Below are positions 57,969 through 64,000 of a stretch of 64,000 nt of DNA, piece after piece. The position numbers and the translations under genes are program-made. The stretch lies in assembly GCA_023410715.1 (NCBI GenBank), contig JAEYPN010000012.1:1-64000 (forward strand), written 5' to 3'. Every line of letters starts with the position of its first letter. Positions within the stretch are counted from its first letter, which is position 1. This DNA is from Bacillota bacterium (GTDB taxonomy: Bacteria > Bacillota_I > Bacilli_A > Izemoplasmatales > UBA1188). The notes beneath the pieces are model-generated. The model ran no database searches and was not told where the DNA came from. It worked only from the letters and a program-made list of their open reading frames with translations.

Positions 57969-58960
57969 TATTTTACCATTGTTGCATAAATTACAGCTTT
58001 AATTGTATGAAGACGATTTTCAGCTTCATCAAAAACAACTGACTGACTACCTTCAAATACTTCTTCGGTAACCTCTATACCATTTAAACTAAATTTATTA
58101 TAAATGTCCATTCCAACCTTTGTTTCTAAGTTATGAAATGATGGTAAGCAGTGTAAAAATATTGCATCTTCTTTTGCTTTAGCCATTAAAGAAGCATTTA
58201 CTTGATATGGAAGTAATAATTTAATTCTTTCTTCCCATACTTTTTCATCTTCACCCATTGAAACCCAAACATCAGTTACAATGATATCTGCATCTTTAAT
58301 ACCTTCTTCAATTGATTCTGTTAAAGTTACGCTTCCCTTGCTTAATTTAGCAGCTTGAGTGCACTTATTAACTAAATCTTGATTAGGCCATAATTCTTTA
58401 GGGGCTACTGCACAAAAGTTGATACCAACCTTAGATGAACCAATCATAAGTGAATTACCCATATTGTATCGAGCATCACCAAAGTAAGCCATTTTTAATC
58501 CTTTTAATGTCCCTTTCTTTTCTCTAATTGTAAGCAAATCAGCTAAAATTTGGGTTGGATGAAATTCATTTGTTAAACCATTCCAAACTGGAACGTTTGC
58601 ATACTCTGCTAAAGTTTCAACAATTTCTTGTCCATAACCGCGATACTCAATCCCATCATACATTCTACCTAAAACTCTGGCAGTATCTTTAAGTGATTCT
58701 TTTTTACCCATTTGTGAACCAGTAGGTCCAAGGTATGTTACACCTAATCCTAAATCATATCCAGCCACTTCAAAAGCGCATCTTGTTCTAGTTGAATCTT
58801 TTTCAAAAAGTAAGACGATGTTTTTTCCTTCTAATACTTTAGTATTTATACCTTCTTGCTTTTTCTTTTTTAAATCGGCCGCAAGGTCTAGTAAATAAAT
58901 AATTTCTTCTTCTGTAAAATCTAATAATGTTAGTAAGTTTCTCCCGTATAAATTCATCAT
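57968..58960 (-). CDS. arcB: Ornithine carbamoyltransferase, catabolic by context
   Basis: 330 aa from ATG 58960, which overlaps the arcA stop as ATGA (58957 also possible). Carbamoyl phosphate loop [27 protein letters not shown] and the ornithine-site HCLPSFHN are intact. Splits citrulline into ornithine and carbamoyl phosphate in this operon; sequence alone does not separate it from anabolic ArgF. Confidence 0.94.
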   Translation of the reverse strand: MMNLYGRNLLTLLDFTEEEIIYLLDLAADLKKKKQEGINTKVLEGKNIVLLFEKDSTRTRCAFEVAGYDLGLGVTYLGPTGSQMGKKESLKDTARVLGRMYDGIEYRGYGQEIVETLAEYANVPVWNGLTNEFHPTQILADLLTIREKKGTLKGLKMAYFGDARYNMGNSLMIGSSKVGINFCAVAPKELWPNQDLVNKCTQAAKLSKGSVTLTESIEEGIKDADIIVTDVWVSMGEDEKVWEERIKLLLPYQVNASLMAKAKEDAIFLHCLPSFHNLETKVGMDIYNKFSLNGIEVTEEVFEGSQSVVFDEAENRLHTIKAVIYATMVK

Positions 58961-60189
58961 TTTTCCTCTATTTCTTCTCTTTCTAATGGCATACACATAC
59001 ATCTAGGCCCGCCTCTTCCCCTAGATAGCTCACTTGAAGGAATCGAATGAACCTTAAGTCCATATGATTCTAATATTTTATTAGTAATATCATTCCTTTC
59101 ATAAGTAATAACTTCTCCTGGAGCAATAGCTACAGTATTACTACCATCACTCCACTGCTCACGGTCCGCTGAAACCCGATCATTTCCCCCACAAGGAATT
59201 AGAGTTATTTCTCGATTCATATATTGACCTAAAATTTCTTCTAATTTACCTTCTAATTCTTTTACAACAAGTTTTCCTTTAACAGTCTGATTTTTCTCAA
59301 TGCTATAAATCTTTAAATTGTTATAACATTCATTATGAATGGTAAACTTATCATAATCTATTTGCGTAAATATTGTATCTAGGTGCATAAAGGTTCTAAA
59401 TTTAGGAATGCTAAAGGCTAAAACTGTTTTATATTCCGTTTGATTATTAAAAAATAAGTTTTTTGCTAGTTTTTCAATAGCCGATGGATCAGTTCTTTGA
59501 CTTACACCAACTAGTAATAATTCCTTACTTAAAACTAAGATGTCGCCACCTTCAATATTTAACTTATAATCTCTATTATAGAAAAATCGTGGATTTTTAT
59601 ATTCTGGATGATATAAGAAAATATATTTTCCATAAATGGTTTCTCTTCTTCTTGTTTCTGAATACATTTTATTTAAACATACTCCATCTCCAATTATGAC
59701 AAATGGATCACGTGTAAAATAAAGATTAGGCATTGGATTCACAATAAATGGATAGTCCCCTACAAAATCTGCTAAATTATTAGCAGTATATCCTGGAAGC
59801 TCACTTTTTTTAATTCCTGCCATACTTTTAAGTACAAGTGCTCTTACATCAGTAAAAGAATTTAAGTATTTTCTTACAAGATTTGTTAAGGTATCACTAT
59901 AAATGCTTGCTTCACTAATAAATTCATTAATAAAATCTTTTTTTACTTTTTCACAAGTCATTAAAGATTCTGTAACTAAGTCAACTAAGTAAACAACCTT
60001 TATACCGGCATCTGTAAAGGCTTTGGCAAATGCCTGATGTTCCTTTTTAGCAAGTGGTAACCAAGGAATATCATCAAATAAAAGATCACCTAAATATTTG
60101 GGAATTAAATTATCTAGCTCTTCGCCTGGTTCATGAAGTAAAACCGTCTTTAATCTTCCAATTTCCGAATTAACGTTTAAACTTGACAT
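58957..60189 (-). CDS. arcA: Arginine deiminase
   Basis: 410 aa. Converts arginine to citrulline and ammonia. [42 protein letters not shown] and the catalytic Cys loop [16 protein letters not shown] are all present. First gene of arcA-arcB-arcC-decarboxylase. No arginine/ornithine antiporter gene lies in the window. The ribosome binding site (AGGATG) is rather far from the ATG. Upstream 60190-60303 is AT-rich and probably holds the promoter, but I cannot fix the boxes. Confidence 0.96.
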   Translation of the reverse strand: MSSLNVNSEIGRLKTVLLHEPGEELDNLIPKYLGDLLFDDIPWLPLAKKEHQAFAKAFTDAGIKVVYLVDLVTESLMTCEKVKKDFINEFISEASIYSDTLTNLVRKYLNSFTDVRALVLKSMAGIKKSELPGYTANNLADFVGDYPFIVNPMPNLYFTRDPFVIIGDGVCLNKMYSETRRRETIYGKYIFLYHPEYKNPRFFYNRDYKLNIEGGDILVLSKELLLVGVSQRTDPSAIEKLAKNLFFNNQTEYKTVLAFSIPKFRTFMHLDTIFTQIDYDKFTIHNECYNNLKIYSIEKNQTVKGKLVVKELEGKLEEILGQYMNREITLIPCGGNDRVSADREQWSDGSNTVAIAPGEVITYERNDITNKILESYGLKVHSIPSSELSRGRGGPRCMCMPLEREEIEEK

Positions 60190-60303
60190 CTTTATTTTAT
60201 CATCCTTTTTTTAATATATTTTATAGTATAGTGTAATCCCAATAAATTGTATATAAAATAATAAAAATTATTTTAATAGTTAAAATTTATCACTTTCTTG
60301 TTT

Positions 60304-62640
60304 TTATTGTTTCCAAAAATCTTTAATTTCTTTTTCCAATAAATGCAAATCATTTATAACCTTCATATGATTCCATTCGCGCGGATATAATTTTTTATAT
60401 TTATATGATGAAAAACGATCATCAACCAAAATTGCGACTCCTCTGTCATTTTCACTTCTTATTACTCTACCAACTGCCTGAATCACCTTACTTAAACCAG
60501 GAAAAGTATAAGCATAATCAAACCCATTGCCAAATTCCTTATCAAAAAAACTTTTTAATAAGTTATTATAACCACCATACATTGGCAATCCCGTCCCGAC
60601 AATTACCACACCACTTAACATATCACCTAAATAGTCAATACCTTCCGCAAATGTTCCACCAAGGACGAAAAACCCTACCTGTGACACTGTTAAGTTTTGT
60701 TTAAACAACTCAATATATTCATCTTTTTCTTTAACAGTTAAATCTCTTTTTTGAATGATCATTTCATAATCTGGCTTTAGTTCATTAATTTTATCTGCGA
60801 TCATGTTTAAATATTGATAGCTTGGAAAAAAGACAATATAGTTACCTACTTTACCACTAGCTAAAATGTTAATGATTTCAACAATTTTACTAACGCTATT
60901 TTCTCTATCATTATATCTAGTTGAAATATCATCAACCGCAATTAATTTTAGGTTATCACGATCAAATGGTGAGATAAATTTAGCAATATTACCATCGTCT
61001 TTAGTTAATAATTTTTGGTAATATTCAATTGGAAACATTGTAGCTGAGAAAAAAACTGAGCCATAAGTTCTATCTTTTAAAGTTTTTAAAATAAAATCTG
61101 AGGCATCTAAACATTTAACTGATATAACTGTATCACTATTTATTTTTTCTACTGTAAAGACAAACTTTTCATTGTAATACTCAATAATTTTCATATATTT
61201 ATAGATTTCAAAATAAACATTTAAAACATCATTTTTGCCTGCAAAACCAACATTATCATTTGTAATTGTTTCAATTTTATTCATGAGCTTTTTTAACATT
61301 CCTGTTAACATATCATCTTTTTCTTCATACATTGTTAAATCTGTTTCTTCAAGCTCTAATTCATATTCATTAAAAATCTCGAGTACAGCCGCAATCTCGC
61401 GTCTTGCTGTTGGCCTAATACCTGTTAAATTTTTCTTTAAAGAAAGAATTTGAAATTTAGAGATAGAGGCAGAATACATATCTCTTCCACGTGTCACCAT
61501 ATTATGGGCTTCATCTATTAAAATAATTGGCCGATAGCTTGTCTCATCATTAAAATAACGTTCAAGTTTAATTCTTGGATCAAAGACATAGTTATAATCC
61601 GCAATGATAATATCAGATAAATTTGAAATATCTAAGCTCAATTCAAAAGGGCATACCTCATGCTTTAAACCATATTCACTAATTATTTCAGAGGTAAATA
61701 TATCATGATCATCATATAAAAGTCTAATCACTTTAAAAACCTTGGTATAATACTCTTTGGCATATTTACAAACTTCTGGATCACATTCTCTTACTTCTCT
61801 TAAACACATAGAGTCTTTTGATGATATCACACATGTTTTTGCCACGAGCCCCTTATTAAGAAGGATGTTTGAGGTATCAACCGCAATCTTTTTGCCCCCA
61901 TTTTTCGCTGTTAAGTAAAATAATTTATCTTTTTTAGTGCTGATGGCTTTAAGGCCTGAAAAAATTGTCGCAATCGTCTTACCAATACCTGTTGGGGCAA
62001 TCGCATATAAAATACCTTTCTCAATAATCGTCCTATAACACATACCCATAAATTCTCTTTGCCCAGGGCGAAAATCATCAAAAGGAAAATTTAATCCTAA
62101 AATCGATTTATTTCTTCTTTCTTCATGATCATCAAGTTTTTCAATCCAGCTTAAATAATTATCAATTGTTGTATAAAAAAATATTTCAAGCTCATCTATT
62201 GTATATTTATTTTCAAAAAATATTGTTTTAAATTTTTCAACTGTACAGTATGTTAAACGGATATAAATTGATTTTTTATCATTTGCTTTTAAATACATAT
62301 ATGCATACATCTTCGCTTGTGCTAAATGTGAAGGATAGGTATTTTCATCAAGTAAATTTAAGTCATTGTTCGTTGATTTAATTTCTTCTAAAATAAAACG
62401 GTTTGATCTGTAAATCAAACCATCAATTCTACCCGTAATAACTAAATGATAGTTCTTATAATCATCTTCTAAAGAAACACTAACTTCTTTTTTATCTTTT
62501 TCTTTATAAAGACCTTGAATATGTTGGTGACAAGCTGTACCTTGTTCTGCTCTTGCAATTAAACTCCGTTCGCTTGTTAAATCGCCTCCGCCATATAGTA
62601 GTTCAACTATATTCTTGGCTGTTTCTTTAAGTTCAAGCAC
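60304..62640 (-). CDS. PD-(D/E)XK nuclease fused to XPD/DinG-type Fe-S helicase
   Basis: About 778 aa from GTG 62640 (GTG 62649 lies on the AGGA site). N-terminal Cas4/RecB-like nuclease: His in QGTACHQHIQ (about 38), Asp in ITGRIDGLI (about 73), ExK in LEEIKST (86-88), QAKMYAYMY helix (about 108). Superfamily 2 helicase: FRPGQREFM, Walker A APTGIGKT (about 215-222), four Cys (CLREVRECDPEVC and later HEVCPFE) as Fe-S ligands, DEAH box LIDEAHNM, motif VI QAVGRVIRSE. Probably DNA repair. Monocistronic. Confidence 0.87.
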   Translation of the reverse strand: MLELKETAKNIVELLYGGGDLTSERSLIARAEQGTACHQHIQGLYKEKDKKEVSVSLEDDYKNYHLVITGRIDGLIYRSNRFILEEIKSTNNDLNLLDENTYPSHLAQAKMYAYMYLKANDKKSIYIRLTYCTVEKFKTIFFENKYTIDELEIFFYTTIDNYLSWIEKLDDHEERRNKSILGLNFPFDDFRPGQREFMGMCYRTIIEKGILYAIAPTGIGKTIATIFSGLKAISTKKDKLFYLTAKNGGKKIAVDTSNILLNKGLVAKTCVISSKDSMCLREVRECDPEVCKYAKEYYTKVFKVIRLLYDDHDIFTSEIISEYGLKHEVCPFELSLDISNLSDIIIADYNYVFDPRIKLERYFNDETSYRPIILIDEAHNMVTRGRDMYSASISKFQILSLKKNLTGIRPTARREIAAVLEIFNEYELELEETDLTMYEEKDDMLTGMLKKLMNKIETITNDNVGFAGKNDVLNVYFEIYKYMKIIEYYNEKFVFTVEKINSDTVISVKCLDASDFILKTLKDRTYGSVFFSATMFPIEYYQKLLTKDDGNIAKFISPFDRDNLKLIAVDDISTRYNDRENSVSKIVEIINILASGKVGNYIVFFPSYQYLNMIADKINELKPDYEMIIQKRDLTVKEKDEYIELFKQNLTVSQVGFFVLGGTFAEGIDYLGDMLSGVVIVGTGLPMYGGYNNLLKSFFDKEFGNGFDYAYTFPGLSKVIQAVGRVIRSENDRGVAILVDDRFSSYKYKKLYPREWNHMKVINDLHLLEKEIKDFWKQ

Positions 62641-62717
62641 GCCTATCACTTCCTAACAAAAAGTTATTGTTTATTTAAATTATATATTTAATGTTTATTA
62701 AATACAAGATATAAAAA

Positions 62718-62750
62718 AAGAAAAAATCATTAATTTTCCATTAATGATTT
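62718..62750 (-). terminator. Terminator overlapping the permease stop
   Basis: Minus strand AATCATTAA (62749-62741) pairs with TTAATGATT (62733-62725), then TTTTTTC and more T. The stop codon lies in the hairpin. Confidence 0.75.
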
Positions 62751-63482
62751 TAACGTTGTTTTAATAATTTTTTCAATTGCTATAATAATAACAATTAAAA
62801 TGATAGTCCAAGCATAAACCCTGCTATATTCAATGTTAATTTTCGCCAAATATATTTCATTACCAATCGCTTTATTTGTTTGTGAAATATATTCTGCCAT
62901 CACAAGGACTTTAATTCCTAAACCAGCTGATTGAAAGAACGCTAATTTAATATAATTCCTAATTAGTGGTAAATACGCATATTTGACCAAAGTAAATTTA
63001 TCACTTGTATCTAATCTTGCTACATCAATTAATTCTTTATCTAAACTATCAATTCCTTGATAAACTGCTTCAAATACCAAAGGAATAATCATAAGGAGGG
63101 TAATAATAACTGGTGTTTTAACTAAACCAAAAATTATTAAACAAATAACAATGATTGATGCAATTGGAGTTGATCTAATTATTTTAATTAACGGACTAAT
63201 AAAGTAATAAATCTTTTTATTTAAACCACTAAATATAGCTAAGATGCCGCCGATTAGCATCCCTATGGTAATGGCTAAAATAAGCCGTATTACTGATGAA
63301 ATAATTATACCAAAGGTATTTGAATTTGTTAATATATTAACGATTGTTTTAAGGACTATAGAAAATCTTGGCATGATTAACTTATTATCAATTACCCCAA
63401 CTCCTATAAACCATATGGCCAAGACAAATATTATACCTAAACTATTATATAAATACTTAGTCTTGATAGTAGAATTCTTCAT
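62730..63482 (-). CDS. ABC transporter permease, nitrate/sulfonate/taurine type
   Basis: 250 aa, about six helices, BPD_transp_1 family. The coupling loop is LPLIRNYIKLAFFQSAGLGIKVLVMAEYI, similar to the SsuC/TauC/ThiX group. It overlaps the upstream binding-protein gene by 26 nt, and GGGAG precedes its ATG. The substrate (sulfonate, thiamine precursor, riboflavin or other) cannot be told. The ATPase gene is not downstream, so it is probably beyond the right edge. Confidence 0.85.
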   Translation of the reverse strand: MKNSTIKTKYLYNSLGIIFVLAIWFIGVGVIDNKLIMPRFSIVLKTIVNILTNSNTFGIIISSVIRLILAITIGMLIGGILAIFSGLNKKIYYFISPLIKIIRSTPIASIIVICLIIFGLVKTPVIITLLMIIPLVFEAVYQGIDSLDKELIDVARLDTSDKFTLVKYAYLPLIRNYIKLAFFQSAGLGIKVLVMAEYISQTNKAIGNEIYLAKINIEYSRVYAWTIILIVIIIAIEKIIKTTLKSLMEN

Positions 63483-64000
63483 TTGGAATCTCCCCTACAA
63501 GTTGAGCATTATATTCAAATAAAATATTAATAAGACTTTCAAATGATTGTTTATTTTTATTGACAGGAATAAAACTAATATTACTTCTATCAAGAGAGTT
63601 GATAAAAACAAGTTTATCATAACCATAATTCATTTCTTCTTGTAAGTCAGCTGTTTCAACTTTTTTTCCCATTACCTTTTCTATTGAAACAGTTAAGTCT
63701 TTTACATATTGATCTATTTTTTTCTTACTTACATCATTCCTTACAAATAATGCAGCTTGTGGATAAGATTCGTATCCAGTAATCTCTTTAAAACTTGCTT
63801 GTAAATCAAGATAAGTTAAGCCATCAATTTTATCAAGCAACACACTTAATGACGGTTCAGAAGTTAAAACCACTAAGTCATTATTTAAAATTAATTCATT
63901 TTGAGCTTCAGTTACGCTTGCAACATAACTAATGTTTAAATTTTTTAAGTCGTTATGTTCAAAAACATAGTTAGCAATAATACTTGGCATTTGGTTTTTA
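63457..64000 (-). CDS. ABC substrate-binding protein, NMT1/SsuA-like (C-terminal part)
   Basis: The frame is open to the window edge, so the N-terminus with signal peptide is missing; 181 codons are visible. QMPSIIANYVFEHNDLKNLN resembles the second-lobe start of NMT1-type binding proteins (P...LLRY...NGLDP), and VVLTSEPSLSVLLDKI with LDLQASFKEITGYESYPQAALFVRND matches the later conserved blocks. It ends overlapping the permease start. Likely the lipoprotein binding component of that importer. Confidence 0.75.
   Translation of the reverse strand, partial: KNQMPSIIANYVFEHNDLKNLNISYVASVTEAQNELILNNDLVVLTSEPSLSVLLDKIDGLTYLDLQASFKEITGYESYPQAALFVRNDVSKKKIDQYVKDLTVSIEKVMGKKVETADLQEEMNYGYDKLVFINSLDRSNISFIPVNKNKQSFESLINILFEYNAQLVGEIPNEEFYYQD

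Noticed and set aside
60304..62640. Nuclease-helicase fusion as a Cas4-containing CRISPR component
   Set aside because: No repeats or cas genes around it, and the Cas4 Cys cluster is not present in the nuclease part; the four Cys belong to the helicase.
1..64000. CRISPR arrays, prophage, IS elements, tRNA or rRNA genes, replication origin
   Set aside because: No regularly spaced repeats, transposase or integrase frames, cloverleaf-like sequences, rRNA stretches or DnaA-box clusters were seen on either strand.

Overview
The window is AT-rich, gene-dense bacterial chromosome. The gene order and protein families are those of low-GC Bacillota. The complete S10-spc-alpha ribosomal cluster, the rplK-rplA-rplJ-rplL-rsmC-rpoB-rpoC block, the tmk-holB-ricT-trmN6-rsmI block and the cysS-mrnC-rlmB-sigH-rpmG-secE-nusG block follow the layout known from Bacillus, but with several genes missing (no yacP, darA, yaaR, yabA or abrB where they would be expected). 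TGA is a stop codon (arcA, ricT and holB end in TGA, two of them in ATGA overlaps). The code is therefore standard, which excludes Mycoplasma/Spiroplasma-type code 4. An Acholeplasma/Izemoplasma-like or other deep-branching Bacilli lineage is my inference; the window contains no 16S rRNA to settle it. No phage, IS element, CRISPR array, tRNA or rRNA was found.

Layout. 1-10.7 kb (minus): rpoC, rpoB, an RsmC-like methyltransferase, rplL, rplJ, rplA and rplK, with recognisable leaders and sigma-A type promoters. 10.9-17.3 kb: an insertion relative to the usual nusG-rplK junction, made of a plus-strand flotillin and two minus-strand MacB-like ABC fusion proteins. 17.3-22.1 kb: nusG, secE, rpmG, a SigH-like sigma factor, rlmB, mrnC, cysS and a cold-shock protein. 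22.2-24.7 kb: cardiolipin synthase, rpsI, rplM. 24.8-27.4 kb: an operon of lipoprotein, ECF sigma factor and membrane anti-sigma factor. 27.5-34.9 kb: yitT, metG, a DJ-1 protein, rsmI, trmN6, ricT, holB, tmk. 35.0-36.6 kb (plus): a metal ABC ATPase and permease, convergent with a small Thr-rich lipoprotein. 37.4-41.0 kb: truA and the ECF vitamin-transporter energising module. 41.1-55.4 kb: rplQ back to rpsJ, a 30-gene ribosomal protein/rpoA/secY/adk/map/infA cluster with its own promoter and structured leader. 55.7-60.2 kb: an arginine deiminase operon (arcA-arcB-arcC) ending in a PLP-dependent decarboxylase. 60.3-62.6 kb: a nuclease-helicase fusion. 62.7-64.0 kb: a permease and a truncated substrate-binding protein of a nitrate/sulfonate/taurine-type ABC importer.

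The most interesting accessory element is the ECF sigma operon at 24.8-27.4 kb. The extracellular part of the anti-sigma factor and the first ~190 residues of the neighbouring lipoprotein look homologous over their whole length, and both keep the RsgI-type Asn-Pro motif. The lipoprotein then carries a long coiled coil. This looks like an envelope-stress system with a duplicated sensor domain, one copy on the signalling protein and one on a secreted partner. Other points of note are a ~70-residue charged coiled-coil insertion in RpoB, duplicated GTGGGAG/ACCACA leader motifs before rplK and rplA, a three-helix SecE and the nuclease-helicase fusion.

Starts were moved from the longest possible frame wherever a Shine-Dalgarno sequence and family N-termini agreed on an internal codon. 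All functional calls rest on reading motifs by eye; no database search was run.
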